Shown here in pieces: positions 7,543 to 16,891 of a stretch of DNA of 64,000 bases. Numbering within the stretch: the stretch's first letter is position 1; each line of letters starts with the position of its first letter. The notes beneath the pieces are model-generated. The model ran no database searches. It was not told where the DNA came from and saw nothing but the letters and a program-made list of their open reading frames with translations. The position numbers were made by a program, and so were the translations under genes. The DNA comes from Alcanivoracaceae bacterium (GTDB taxonomy: Bacteria > Pseudomonadota > Gammaproteobacteria > Pseudomonadales > Alcanivoracaceae). The stretch spans positions 31,578-95,577 of the forward strand of contig JARGPN010000008.1 in assembly GCA_029213045.1 (NCBI GenBank), in the 5' to 3' direction.

Positions 7543-7908
7543 ATGATCATTGTTAAAGGTTCCATTCCGGTAAAAGCCACTCATAAAGATGAGGCTTTAG
7601 ACCTTATCCAAGCCCTTGCTGGCCAGTCTCGCCGCGAGCAGGGTTGCGTTGCGTACGAAGTGTATGTCGATGCGCAGTCGCCGGAGACCTTTATTATTTG
7701 GCAGCAATGGACGGGGCTTACTGCGCTGGAAGAACATTTTGCTTCGCCGCACGTTGATGCATTTTTGGATGCGATTCCAGATTTGATTGAAGGCGAAGTG
7801 ACGTCGGCGAGATTTGAAGTGCTGGCGGAAGAAGGTCAGGAAGCGATTCTCGATGAAGCGTTAGATTTTCCTTCCGTACAGTTGGCGGACAACATCACTC
7901 TGCACTGA
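7543..7908 (+). CDS. Antibiotic biosynthesis monooxygenase (ABM) fold protein
   Basis: A 121-residue protein whose first 90 residues fit the ABM dimeric alpha/beta-barrel pattern: a beta strand IIVKGSIPV, then SRREQGCVAYEVYVD, then FIIWQQW and a helix ending HFASPHVDAF. Members include quinol monooxygenases (YgiN type) and many uncharacterised proteins. The last 30 residues extend beyond the usual domain. GGGAG precedes the ATG. The substrate is unknown. Confidence 0.82.
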   Translation: MIIVKGSIPVKATHKDEALDLIQALAGQSRREQGCVAYEVYVDAQSPETFIIWQQWTGLTALEEHFASPHVDAFLDAIPDLIEGEVTSARFEVLAEEGQEAILDEALDFPSVQLADNITLH

Positions 7909-7947
7909 TATTTCTCGCAAGATTAATAGCTTCCTTTTTTAAGATGT

Positions 7948-10419
7948 TTATAGGGATGCGGTATTGCTGCCGCGTCCCGGCGATGAATTTTCGTCCTTTC
8001 CTTCTGTGTGTTGTGTGCCATGCTTTAGCACGGACCGAATCTCACGATCTAATTTTTTACTGTTAATCGGTTTGGCAATATGGCTCACCATGCCAGCCTC
8101 GTGACACAAGCGAATTTTATCGGGCACTGCGTGCGCAGTAAGTGCCACAATGGGGATTGCGTCGATCTTCCCTTCATTTTGAAGGCGAATAATTTCACGG
8201 GATGTTTCGAATCCGTCCATCTCCGGCATTTCGCAGTCCATTAACACTAAATCAAATGGACGGCTGTCATTGAGTAACACGGCAATTGCTTCAGGGCCCG
8301 TTTCAGCAACTTCTACATCGTGCCCGAGTTTCTTCGCTAGGCCTTGCGCGACCAATAGATTGACGTGGTTGTCGTCGACGATAAGCAAGCGAATCTTAGG
8401 CGCATCGCCCCACTCAATTTCTTCGTTTTGCCGAGCGCGACGTTGGTCGTGTGACACCTCGGGAAGGGGCAAGCGAAACCAAAAGTGAGAGCCTTTGCTT
8501 GGCTCGCTTTCTACGCCAATCTCGCCGCCCATTAACTCAACCAACTGCCTGCAAATGGCTAAGCCTAAGCCCGCGCCTCCGTAGCGTCGGCGTGTGGAGC
8601 TGTCTGCCTGTTGAAATAATTCAAACAAATGTGAGAGCTGGCGTCGCTCTATGCCAATGCCGCTGTCACGAATTTCGAACAACGCGTAGGTCGCGTTGTT
8701 CGGGTCTCTCTTGGCCGAAACGATTACTTCACCGCGTTCAGTAAATTTTACTGCGTTACTCGTCAGGTTAACGATTATTTGTCGCAATCGAATTGGGTCG
8801 CCGCGGCACAGCAAGCCGATGTTTTCATCAAGATCAATGCGCAGTTGGTTTCCGTTTATGCGGGCGCGATGTTCGAAAAGTGCAACTGATTCGCGAATGA
8901 GCCCTGGGAGATTGAACTGCTCTTCATCAATAGGAAGTTTGCCGGCTTCAATGCGAGCGTAGTCAAGAATGTCATTGATAAGTTCTACCAGCGTGTTACC
9001 TGATTGCTCGATGACGTGCATCTGCCGGCGTTGCTCATCGTCTAGCCGCGAGTCCTTGAGCATGTCCACGGTGCCGAGGATGCCGTTCAGAGGCGTGCGA
9101 ATTTCGTGACTCATGACCGCTAAAAATTCGCTTCGCGCATTGAGTGCTTGATTTAATTCTTCCGTGCGTTCTTGAACGCGATGCTCAAGGTCAATGGTTG
9201 CTTCGCGCTGAATGCGATCATTTTCCGACTTGAGCATGGTCAGGCGATACGCCAGCGCAAATGAGAGAAGCCATGCTTCCACTGAGCTGCCGATCTCGAA
9301 CGCATGATCGATAAGCCAATTGCTTTGGATAATGGCGAATGTTTTTAATACAAAAAGGGGAACAAGCAATGCTATTGGTAAAAATGACAATAGAAAATAT
9401 CGCGCTGGCTTGAAGCCATCTCGAAGTCGTAGTGACGCCGCGACAAGTAGTAATGGAATAACAAGGGCTACTGCAGATGTGGCGACGCGTAATGTATGTG
9501 CGGGTGAAAAAAACAATGAAGCCACAGCGGCGACAATAAACGCGCAGCCGGCAAAGCGCATTAACAAACTATAGTTTGGTCTTGCGGAGGAAAGGCGTAA
9601 GAATGCTGAGGCAAATAAGATTGCAAACCCTTCACCAATTAAAGCGGAAAACGCCCGAACGATATCATTAAGCCAGGGCTGATCCGGCCAAAAAAGCTGA
9701 AATGCTAAACTGGAACGCGCTAATAAAAATACCGACAGCGACATAAGGTAAGCGACATATAGCAGATAGCTGCTGTCGCGAATGGCAATGAAAAGTAAAA
9801 GATTAAATAGGCTCATGGCCAGGATTGCGCCAAAAAATAAACCAGTAAAAATCTGCAGCGAGAATTTATGCTTTGAAAGCTGTTGTTGGTCTAAAAGCGA
9901 GAGAGGCAGTTCTAGCGAGCCTGTAGTTGTCATTTTAAATACGAGGTAGCTCGTATCACCGGCAGGAACGGTAAGCGGAAAGATTAATTCGTTGTCGCTG
10001 TAGGGGCGATCACTCCAGGCAATGCGGTCGCCATGGTGAATGACCTCACGCAGTTCGCGGTCGCTGTTGAAAACGTAGAGATCAACGTAGTCGCTATGTG
10101 GGCGGCCGGCAATTAAATAGCGTTGCGCCGTGTCGTCTGTATTGGTGATACGCGAAAAAAACCAGAATGAATTTTCTTGGAATCCGAGAGACGGAAGCGT
10201 CGCAGAAAATATCTCGGCAGACTTATTTTCTAGAAATAATGCCAGCGCTTGATCCGCTTGCAGATCCGCCCCCGTGTCCTCCAGCCCGAGTACAGTAGGC
10301 TGCAATTGGACGGTATTTTCCAATTGCGCTTGTTCAGCATTACAGGATGCTAAAAAAAGCGGCGCGAGCAGGAATAGCGCCAGCAGTAAACATCCCCCAA
10401 CTCGACTATTCGTAGGCAA
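7948..10419 (-). CDS. Hybrid sensor histidine kinase with 7TM-DISM sensor and receiver domain
   Basis: An 823-residue protein. A signal peptide ends in a lipobox-like LASC (C26). A periplasmic 7TMR-DISM extracellular domain (about 35-175) precedes seven membrane helices (about 188-395). A coiled linker leads to the HisKA box with phosphoacceptor H438 ([10 protein letters not shown]), then a HATPase domain with N box near 551-556 and the GGAGLGLAI box near 614-622. A C-terminal receiver domain carries D682/D683, phospho-acceptor D728 and K783. Without an HPt domain here, the phosphoryl group would have to pass to a partner elsewhere. The ligand is unknown; DISM domains often bind carbohydrate-like or small molecules. 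The gene is convergent with the ABM gene and divergent from the molybdoenzyme gene. Confidence 0.92.
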   Translation of the reverse strand: MPTNSRVGGCLLLALFLLAPLFLASCNAEQAQLENTVQLQPTVLGLEDTGADLQADQALALFLENKSAEIFSATLPSLGFQENSFWFFSRITNTDDTAQRYLIAGRPHSDYVDLYVFNSDRELREVIHHGDRIAWSDRPYSDNELIFPLTVPAGDTSYLVFKMTTTGSLELPLSLLDQQQLSKHKFSLQIFTGLFFGAILAMSLFNLLLFIAIRDSSYLLYVAYLMSLSVFLLARSSLAFQLFWPDQPWLNDIVRAFSALIGEGFAILFASAFLRLSSARPNYSLLMRFAGCAFIVAAVASLFFSPAHTLRVATSAVALVIPLLLVAASLRLRDGFKPARYFLLSFLPIALLVPLFVLKTFAIIQSNWLIDHAFEIGSSVEAWLLSFALAYRLTMLKSENDRIQREATIDLEHRVQERTEELNQALNARSEFLAVMSHEIRTPLNGILGTVDMLKDSRLDDEQRRQMHVIEQSGNTLVELINDILDYARIEAGKLPIDEEQFNLPGLIRESVALFEHRARINGNQLRIDLDENIGLLCRGDPIRLRQIIVNLTSNAVKFTERGEVIVSAKRDPNNATYALFEIRDSGIGIERRQLSHLFELFQQADSSTRRRYGGAGLGLAICRQLVELMGGEIGVESEPSKGSHFWFRLPLPEVSHDQRRARQNEEIEWGDAPKIRLLIVDDNHVNLLVAQGLAKKLGHDVEVAETGPEAIAVLLNDSRPFDLVLMDCEMPEMDGFETSREIIRLQNEGKIDAIPIVALTAHAVPDKIRLCHEAGMVSHIAKPINSKKLDREIRSVLKHGTQHTEGKDENSSPGRGSNTASL

Positions 10420-10598
10420 CGGGTGCTTCCCTTCTTTTCATTCTTGTTGGTCTCAGTGTACGGTTCTTGCGGCGTCCGACAACCACTTAGTGACGAAGCG
10501 GTATCCTTGACGCGCGCTTGTGATGGTATGCGCTTGTTTCTAATGGTGCCTGCACGGCACACTGCTTACTACACCCACTACCCGCTGAGAGTTCTGTC

Positions 10599-12836
10599 AT
10601 GCCGAATAGCCTGCATTACCGTACGTGTAACCTGTGTGAGGCGATGTGTGGCCTCGAAATAGAGCACGCGGGGGATGAAATCATTGCTATTCGTGGGGAT
10701 CAGCACGACGCCTTTAGCCGTGGCCATATCTGCCCGAAGGCTGTGGCGTTACAGGATTTACATGAAGATCCGGACCGGCTCCGTATGCCGGTGCGACGTA
10801 CCGCCGATGGCTGGGTTGAAATTAGTTGGGATGAGGCGCTCACGGAGACGGCGACACGGCTGGCAGGCGTTCAGCGAGAATATGGTCGCAACGCTGTGGC
10901 GATTTATGCGGGTAATCCTACCGTACACAATCACGGTGCTATGTTTACGTTGTTGCCTTTTTTGCAGGCATTAGGAACGCGAAATCGTTATAGCGCCACT
11001 TCGGTAGATCAGCTTCCGCAGATGCTGGCCTGTTTTAAGCTGTTCGGCCATCAGCTGTTGTTTCCCGTGCCTGATATCGATCGGACGGACTACTTTTTAG
11101 TTATCGGCGCTAATCCGATGGCGTCAAACGGCAGCCTAATGACGGCACCTGATATGCGCGGACGTTTAAAAGATCTGCGTCGGCGCGGCGGCCGCCTAGT
11201 GGTCATTGATCCACGCAAAACTGAAACGGCGGACGTGGCCGATGAGCATGTGTTTGTTCGTCCAGGCACAGACGCGGTGCTGCTGCTTGGCATGCTCAAT
11301 GTGTTGTTTGAAAACGACAAAATAGACCTCGGCCACTTGGCGGCAATCGTGGATAACGTCGATGCCATTGCTGCGTTGGCCAAAGAGTGGCCGGCTGAGC
11401 GCGCGTCTTCAATCTGCGGCATTGCTGCTAAAGACATTCAGCGCATTGCGCTAGAGTTCGCCGCCGCGCCTTCAGCAAGCGCCTACTGCCGCGTAGGAAC
11501 CAGCACGGCGCAACACAGTAGTGTGGCGGCGTGGTTGGTATACGTTCTGAATATCGTTACGGGAAATCTGGATCGTGAGGGTGGGTTAATGTTCCCGCTG
11601 CCCGCGGCAGATATGGTGGCGTTCACGGCCCAGGGCGGACACAAAGGCGGCTTTGACCGATATCGTTCACGTGTGCGTAATTTGCCAGAGTTTGGCGGCG
11701 AATTCCCGGTGACCACCTTGGCTGACGAAATGCTCACCCCGGGGGAAGGCCAAGTGAGAGCGATGGTGACCCACGCGGGTAATCCGGTGCTGTCCAGTCC
11801 GGGTGGTGCGCGACTAGAAGGGGCGCTAGAACAGCTCGACTTTATGGTGAGTATTGATCTCTACATCAACGAAACAACTCGTCATGCCAATATAATTTTG
11901 CCGCCGACAGGGCATTTAGAGCACGCTCAGTTTGACCCTGTTTTTCACGGTGTCGCCGTGCGCAATTCCATTAAGTTCTCGCCCGCGTTGTTCGAGCCAT
12001 CGCAAGGTGCTCGGCATGACTGGGACATAATGATTGAACTAATTCGACGCCTTAGCGAAGAAAAAGGCGTGCCCGCGTGGCGTGCGCGACTGACTGAAAA
12101 AGTGATGCGAGGCTTCGGCGATAGAGGCATCACCGATGTCTTGTTGCGTTTTGGTCCGTATGGGCAGGTCAGTGGTTTGATGCGCACAGCGTTGAAGAAA
12201 TTGTCATGGGTGCCGGGTTTGACGAGGCGCGTTGAAAATCTCGTTGCTCCGTCGTCGGTAAAACAACACGGCAATCATAATTTATCGTTAAAAAAAGTAT
12301 TGAGAGCGCCGCATGGTATTGATTTAGGTCCGCTGCAGCCTGCGCTGCCGGATCGGCTATTTACACAAGGTCAGCGCATTAATCTCATGCCAGATGTCTA
12401 CCTTGAGCCGATAAAGAAAATAGCGCAGTCCACTGCTTTGGGCGCGGATGAATTTTTATTGATCGGCCGTCGCCATCTTCGCAGCAACAATTCATGGATG
12501 CATAACAGTTATCGACTGGTGAAAGGCAAGAATCGCTGTGACGTAATGTTGCACCCCGACGATGCAAGTCGGCTAAACGTTGAGAATGGCGATATGCTTT
12601 CGGTCTCTGGGGAAGGTGGCGAGATACAGCTTCCTGCATCAATTAGCGACAAGATGATGGCGGGCGTGGTGAGTATTCCGCACGGTTGGGGGCATGATCG
12701 GAAAGGCGTAAAATTAAGCGTGGCTAGACGTTACGCGGGACAAAGTATTAATGATGTCATTGGCGCTGCAACCGTTGAAAGCCTTACCGGCATGGCGGTA
12801 CTAAATGGAGTTCCCGTTAAAATACGAAAAGCATGA
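10599..12836 (+). CDS. Molybdopterin (bis-MGD) oxidoreductase, single-subunit type
   Basis: A 745-residue DMSO-reductase superfamily protein. The N-terminal [4Fe-4S] motif is C10-x2-C13-x3-C17-x27-C45. The molybdopterin domain and a C-terminal dinucleotide-binding domain (about 620-745, with GRRHLRSNNSW) follow. No twin-arginine signal is present, so it should be cytoplasmic. At the expected Mo-ligand region (131-138, YSATSVDQ) there is no Cys or selenocysteine, which points to Ser or Asp ligation. No electron-transfer or membrane-anchor subunit gene lies alongside, so its redox partner is unknown. Similar free-standing BisC-like enzymes are widespread in marine gammaproteobacteria. The divergent 179-bp region to the kinase gene probably holds both promoters. 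Confidence 0.88.
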   Translation: MPNSLHYRTCNLCEAMCGLEIEHAGDEIIAIRGDQHDAFSRGHICPKAVALQDLHEDPDRLRMPVRRTADGWVEISWDEALTETATRLAGVQREYGRNAVAIYAGNPTVHNHGAMFTLLPFLQALGTRNRYSATSVDQLPQMLACFKLFGHQLLFPVPDIDRTDYFLVIGANPMASNGSLMTAPDMRGRLKDLRRRGGRLVVIDPRKTETADVADEHVFVRPGTDAVLLLGMLNVLFENDKIDLGHLAAIVDNVDAIAALAKEWPAERASSICGIAAKDIQRIALEFAAAPSASAYCRVGTSTAQHSSVAAWLVYVLNIVTGNLDREGGLMFPLPAADMVAFTAQGGHKGGFDRYRSRVRNLPEFGGEFPVTTLADEMLTPGEGQVRAMVTHAGNPVLSSPGGARLEGALEQLDFMVSIDLYINETTRHANIILPPTGHLEHAQFDPVFHGVAVRNSIKFSPALFEPSQGARHDWDIMIELIRRLSEEKGVPAWRARLTEKVMRGFGDRGITDVLLRFGPYGQVSGLMRTALKKLSWVPGLTRRVENLVAPSSVKQHGNHNLSLKKVLRAPHGIDLGPLQPALPDRLFTQGQRINLMPDVYLEPIKKIAQSTALGADEFLLIGRRHLRSNNSWMHNSYRLVKGKNRCDVMLHPDDASRLNVENGDMLSVSGEGGEIQLPASISDKMMAGVVSIPHGWGHDRKGVKLSVARRYAGQSINDVIGAATVESLTGMAVLNGVPVKIRKA

Positions 12837-12927
12837 ACTGAGGAGGTTTTTTTCTCAATTCTGCGCCGTTCATCGCAATTGTGTTTGTCGAGTTGAACGA
12901 ATGCGTCGCTCGCTCGCTCCAAGTACT

Positions 12928-12967
12928 CGTGAATAAGTAAAACGGTTTATTCACGCTTATTTTTTTA
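12928..12967 (+). terminator. Rho-independent terminator of the molybdoenzyme gene
   Basis: CGTGAATAA (12928-12936) pairs with TTATTCACG (12947-12955) around a 10-nt loop and is followed by CTTATTTTTTTA. It sits about 90 bp after the stop and just before the barrel protein gene. Confidence 0.65.
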
Positions 12968-12988
12968 GCGAGACAGGAGTGAGTTACT

Positions 12989-13585
12989 ATGGATGGCACG
13001 CAAAAAGTTCAATCAACGTCTACTCATAACTTCGGCCCGAAAGTGGTTTTCCGTGCTGCGTTGTGTTTGCTTTTGGTATCGCCGACAGCTGCGTTCGCGG
13101 AGGGGTTGTATTTCGGCGGTAATTACTCGCGCTTTGAGTTTTCTGATAAAAACATCGACAAGGACGAAACGGTGAACCCAGACGGCATAACGTTGCGCAT
13201 CGGTGTTGAGCCGGTTAAGTGGTTTGGCGTGGAAGCACGTGGTGCGGTTGGCATTAAAGAAGATAAGCGTCAATTTACGGGTGGTTCGTTGGCGTTTGAC
13301 TTGGACGAGTTGTACGGGGCGTACGCGAAAGTGGGTGTTCCGGTTGGAGACGTCGTGATGCCGTATGCAATCGCCGGTTATTCTCGTGTAAAGGGCTCTG
13401 CAAATCTTACCGTTTTGGGCATTAGTACCAGCGAAACAGAAACGTGGGAGGATCAGTCCATTGGTGCAGGCGTTGACTTGAACCTCTCAGAAAGTTTAGC
13501 GCTAAATGTTGAATTTATGCGCTATTTGGATAAGGACGATCAGGAGTTATCGGCTGTTAATTTAGGGCTTCGTTCAGCCTTTTAG
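12989..13585 (+). CDS. Outer-membrane beta-barrel protein (OmpA-like/porin family)
   Basis: A 198-residue protein with a signal peptide cleaved after AFA near residue 37. Alternating strands typical of an eight-strand barrel follow (GLYFGGNYSRF, VEARGAVGI, YGAYAKVGV, YAIAGYSRVKG), and the C-terminus ends in Phe with the LGLRSAF pattern recognised by BamA. It probably sits in the outer membrane as a small barrel; transport or adhesion cannot be deduced. It has a good ribosome-binding site (CAGGAGTGAG) and its own terminator shared with the convergent kinase gene. Confidence 0.85.
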   Translation: MDGTQKVQSTSTHNFGPKVVFRAALCLLLVSPTAAFAEGLYFGGNYSRFEFSDKNIDKDETVNPDGITLRIGVEPVKWFGVEARGAVGIKEDKRQFTGGSLAFDLDELYGAYAKVGVPVGDVVMPYAIAGYSRVKGSANLTVLGISTSETETWEDQSIGAGVDLNLSESLALNVEFMRYLDKDDQELSAVNLGLRSAF

Positions 13586-13596
13586 AGCCAGTTGCT

Positions 13597-13645
13597 CTCC
13601 ACCATAAAAAAGAGCGCCTTTGTTGCGCTCTTTTTTATGGTGGAG
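13597..13645. terminator. Bidirectional terminator with a 21-bp perfect stem
   Basis: Arms 13597-13617 and 13625-13645 are perfectly complementary with a 7-nt loop. The A6 and T6 tracts inside the arms give U-runs in both directions. It separates the convergent barrel protein and AarF-type kinase genes and would end both transcripts. Confidence 0.9.
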
Positions 13646-13666
13646 CGTTTTTTTAGGGGTGATTCA

Positions 13667-14995
13667 TTATTCCTGTAGCGCCATTTCTATTTGATCTCGG
13701 AAAGAAGTGTTTACGCCAAGCTTCACCATTGTCCAATAGTGCCCGCCAAAGATGCGATTGATCTGCAGTGTTCGTGCTGAAGGTTGGAATGATTCGAGAT
13801 ATCGCCACGGCGTATTGCGTGTTTCTTTCACTAATTCGATGTGCAGGCGCGAGTGGCTAAAATCAAATGGAGTGTCTGAAAAAGGGGGGATTAAAAGATT
13901 GACCCATTTTCGGTAAAACGCCTCGTCGACTGCAGGACTGTCCGGCTTGCGCACTTCGAGTTCAATCAATGCTTGGTCAACCGCTTCGAAATCATCGGCG
14001 TAGGCTGCCCGCATTAAATGTCTCATGCCAATTAAATCAGTTTCGTCTAATCGTTTAGTTGCGCCGAAGTCGTACATAATGAGACCGCCGTCGGGCCTGA
14101 ATGCGAAGTTGCCTGGATGTGGATCACAATGCACTTCACGCAAGAAAAAGATTTGCTTGCCGATGGCTTCAAAAAGGCGGACGCCGAGCAAATTACGCAT
14201 GTCTTGCGTGTAGCGCTCATCGCTTTCCAAGGCTTGCAGGTCGTCGCCTGGTTCGTACACCAGCGTCAATATTTTTCCGGTGCTGAGCTCGCTGATGACG
14301 TTGGGAATAATTAGCCAGTCATCGTCTTGGTGAAATTCTCTGAAGCGTTGAATATTGCTGGCTTCCTTTTCGTAATCCAGCTCCTCAGCAAGTTGCGTGC
14401 GAATTTCTTTGAAGATCGCATCAAGGGTCGCTTCGTTAACTTTGAACAAGGCGCCGAGTCGAAGAATGCGGCGTAGCTGACGCATATCTGAGTCGATAGA
14501 TTCTTTGACCGCCGGATACTGCACTTTCACGACAACATCGGTGCCGTCTTTTAAAGTGGCGCGATGTACTTGCCCGATTGAGGCGGCAGCGAAAGGAATG
14601 TCTTCAAACGTCGCGAACAGGTTTAGCGGGTCATCGCCCAGCTCCTGTCGTAGCTGACGGCGGATAATGGAGAATGGCATAGGCGCCGAGGCTTTTTGCA
14701 ATACTTCTAGCGCTTGGGCGATTTCCTCTGGCAGCAAATCTTGCATTTGTGATGCAATTTGGCCGACCTTCATGACCGCGCCTTTCATTTCACCCAAGGT
14801 TTCCGCGACTTGTTTGCCAACATTGCGCATTAATTTTTCGCGATCGCGCGCAGATGCCTCTTCGCTTTGAAAAAGCTTCTTAACCTGATGCCCTGCCACG
14901 CGTGACGCAATGCTCGTTGTCATTCCCGTAAGGCGTAACAGTCGTCCTGTGGGCGTGCTGCTACGGGGCTTTTTCTTCTTAGGGTCGTCTTTCAT
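13667..14995 (-). CDS. ABC1/AarF (UbiB-family) atypical kinase-like protein
   Basis: A 442-residue protein of the UbiB/ADCK family. The signature KxGQ is at 76-79 (MKVGQIASQ), the alanine-rich loop FAAASIGQVHRA replaces the usual P-loop, VVVKVQYP carries the ATP-binding lysine, HCDPHPGN is the catalytic-type loop and YDFG the metal-binding site. Members affect ubiquinone synthesis or lipid homeostasis through ATPase activity. Compared with UbiB (about 540 residues) it lacks the C-terminal membrane helices, so it is more like the soluble, PHA- or lipid-associated AarF paralogues. It is a lone gene between two terminator-bounded units. Confidence 0.88.
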   Translation of the reverse strand: MKDDPKKKKPRSSTPTGRLLRLTGMTTSIASRVAGHQVKKLFQSEEASARDREKLMRNVGKQVAETLGEMKGAVMKVGQIASQMQDLLPEEIAQALEVLQKASAPMPFSIIRRQLRQELGDDPLNLFATFEDIPFAAASIGQVHRATLKDGTDVVVKVQYPAVKESIDSDMRQLRRILRLGALFKVNEATLDAIFKEIRTQLAEELDYEKEASNIQRFREFHQDDDWLIIPNVISELSTGKILTLVYEPGDDLQALESDERYTQDMRNLLGVRLFEAIGKQIFFLREVHCDPHPGNFAFRPDGGLIMYDFGATKRLDETDLIGMRHLMRAAYADDFEAVDQALIELEVRKPDSPAVDEAFYRKWVNLLIPPFSDTPFDFSHSRLHIELVKETRNTPWRYLESFQPSARTLQINRIFGGHYWTMVKLGVNTSFRDQIEMALQE

Positions 14996-15183
14996 GGGCG
15001 TTGTATTCTGGCTTGGCCATTATTGTCGATTTTTATCAGTTAAGACGTTTTCGTGTAACGTCCTGCCGCTCTTAGGCCAATCTGCTACTGATTGATGAAG
15101 GGGTCAATGCTTAGTTGAGTCAAAGTGGTTGGCGAGGCTGGCGCATTCGTGCTGGAAGTACGTGGAAAGGCAGATGAGAAGTG

Positions 15184-15209
15184 AAAAAAGAGGGGCTAAA
15201 AAGCCCCTC
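15184..15209 (-). terminator. Rho-independent terminator of the phasin-like gene
   Basis: GAGGGGCT (15190-15197) pairs with AGCCCCTC (15202-15209) around AAAA. On the leftward transcript it is followed by U6 (complement of 15184-15189). It lies 30 bp after the stop codon. The 243-bp gap 14996-15238 holds no other recognisable feature. Confidence 0.88.
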
Positions 15210-15238
15210 GAAAAAATAGTGCGGCAAATAATTCTAAA

Positions 15239-15667
15239 TTAAGCGCGTTTTTCGCCTGTCGCGATAAGGTCGTTTAAGAACTTCTCGCCTTCACTGCGGG
15301 CAGTCAATACTGCGCCTAAGCCGGCTAATACGAATTCGTTGGTGCCATCTGCTTTCTCGCCACGCTGCTTGCTGCCAGCGGCGATGAAGGTTTCATACAA
15401 TTCTTTGCGCTTTTCAGGCGCTGCGTCGATCAACTCTTTAGCAGCTTCTAACGCGCCACGGCTAACTAACACAGCCTTTGGCTTGCCTTCCGCTTTTTCG
15501 CCAAGTGCTTTGCTGCCTGTGGCGCTGTATTTTTCCAGCATTTCAGTAGAGCTGGCTTCAGCTTTGGTCACAGCGCCAAGGCCTGCAAGATAAAGCTTAT
15601 TGCCTAACTCTTTAGCGCGGCCAAGAAGTTGCTCTTGCTGAGTGCGTAGATCTTTCAATTCGCCCAT
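15239..15667 (-). CDS. Phasin-like protein with three repeats
   Basis: A 142-residue, Ala/Lys/Glu-rich helical protein. Three copies of one module are visible: residues 24-62 (LYLAGLGAV ... ATGSKALGEKAEGK), 65-109 (degenerate start, then FIAAGSKQRGEKADGT) and 111-142 (FVLAGLGAV ... IATGEKRA). The AGLGA motif followed by an amphipathic helix is the hallmark of polyhydroxyalkanoate granule-associated proteins of the PhaF/PhaI type. It may coat PHA or other lipid inclusions. There is no PHA synthase nearby, so granule association is inference. The start has AGGATATCTCC upstream, with AGGA 7 bp before the ATG. Confidence 0.72.
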   Translation of the reverse strand: MGELKDLRTQQEQLLGRAKELGNKLYLAGLGAVTKAEASSTEMLEKYSATGSKALGEKAEGKPKAVLVSRGALEAAKELIDAAPEKRKELYETFIAAGSKQRGEKADGTNEFVLAGLGAVLTARSEGEKFLNDLIATGEKRA

Positions 15668-15911
15668 GGAGATATCCTCAATAATTTCAAATGAATCAAT
15701 CGTTGGAATTGCTCCAACGTATGAGGCGAAGCATAACGGTGTCGTTCGCTCGGTGATGGACTGCTGTTTGACAATTGAACAGAGGCTGAGGGATTGATCG
15801 AAGATTCCAGTCTGTGACCTGCGTCAGGGTTTGTTCGCCAAGTGGAACACGGCAAGACGCAGGGCATATGTCGTAGCCTTACCCCTAAGAAATACGAATG
15901 AGGTGGGTCTG

Positions 15912-16292
15912 ATGGTTCAGAAGCTAGTTGCCGAGGTTCCTTCCCGCATTTGGGGAGAGGCTAGGCCACCGCGAATGCGCGTGTGGGAAAACGAATTCAA
16001 TGTGGCATCGTGGATTCGCGTGTCAGGCGGCAATGGCGAGCTTGCGCTCACCGCGTTTCATATTGATGAAGCGGGCGAGCATACGACTTTGATTGATCGC
16101 ACATTGATTGACGGCGACGGCAGCGCGCTGATGTCGGGTTTGGTGCGGCTACGCTTTACCGGTGAGGTGGAGCTGGTGCAGGTGCACCTTAAGCTCGGCG
16201 ACGCAGCGATGCGCTTTCATGTAGATGAGCTGTTTTTCCAACGACGTGGCAGCAATTTGCGTCGTGAAGACAAGCTTATCTCAAACTTTTAA
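15912..16292 (+). CDS. Hypothetical protein
   Basis: A 126-residue soluble protein, mainly beta-strand by pattern, with the motif VWENEFNVASWIRVSGGNGELALTAF split by turns. I do not recognise a family. GAGGTGGG lies just before the ATG at 15912, and a clear terminator follows the gene, so it is probably expressed as a single unit. A longer reading upstream from 15831 lacks a ribosome-binding site. No signal peptide or membrane segment is seen. Confidence 0.7.
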   Translation: MVQKLVAEVPSRIWGEARPPRMRVWENEFNVASWIRVSGGNGELALTAFHIDEAGEHTTLIDRTLIDGDGSALMSGLVRLRFTGEVELVQVHLKLGDAAMRFHVDELFFQRRGSNLRREDKLISNF

Positions 16293-16374
16293 TGTTGGAC
16301 TGTTACTTGTTTGTTTAGATTTTACTCGTCGTGACGCGCCCCCGGCTGGGCAGTGCGTTCGCGAATGCGCTCAC

Positions 16375-16399
16375 GCCGACCTTGTGTCGGCTTTTTTTT
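16375..16399 (+). terminator. Rho-independent terminator
   Basis: GCCGAC (16375-16380) and GTCGGC (16386-16391) flank a 5-nt loop and are followed by eight T residues. It ends transcription from the hypothetical gene at 15912. Confidence 0.85.
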
Positions 16400-16419
16400 G
16401 CCTGCAGTCTCTGCTCAGC

Positions 16420-16584
16420 TTATGACACTCTTTGCTCGGGCAGCGGGTAGTCGCCATCTTCAAACTCTTCTAGCTCATCAAGAATAGATTCAGGCCATTG
16501 GTCGAACTCTAAACCGGTCAAGCGATTCAGGCGCTCCAAGGCGGACTCTGGTACGGCGTCTTTAATCTTGATTATCTGTCCCAT
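16420..16584 (-). CDS. Short acidic conserved-type hypothetical protein
   Basis: A 54-residue acidic protein starting MGQIIKIKDAVPE, with a Trp-containing segment FDQWPESIL and an acidic stretch LDELEEFEDGDY. GGAG lies 7 nt before the ATG at 16584, which is preferred over a GTG/ATG further upstream. No cysteines, membrane helix or signal. The function is unknown; the composition resembles small regulatory or partner proteins. The upstream 16585-16891 region is AT-rich and divergent, with a TATACT-like box at about 16655-16660 on the reverse strand and otherwise nothing I can name. Confidence 0.65.
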   Translation of the reverse strand: MGQIIKIKDAVPESALERLNRLTGLEFDQWPESILDELEEFEDGDYPLPEQRVS

Positions 16585-16891
16585 TACGCACTCCAAGTGT
16601 GATTTGGTTAACGTCTTGTAGAGAAGAGCCAGAACCATGCCAGTTTTTAATATTAGTATAACTGTATGTTTTATATGAGGTTATTTAGGTTTATGGGTTT
16701 TGGTGTTTGATCATAAAATGCCCTTTCTGCCTGATACTGACAATTTACGTCCATTCACCTAACCCATCCTTAGGCGCCTAGTGACTGATGCGCCAAGTGA
16801 TGGGGTTGAGGCGGGCTTGCAGCGGTGATGATGACGGGGTATGGTTGGGCAACTCGGTCATTTTGGGCCATGCGTTGAGCGAGAGAGTGAC

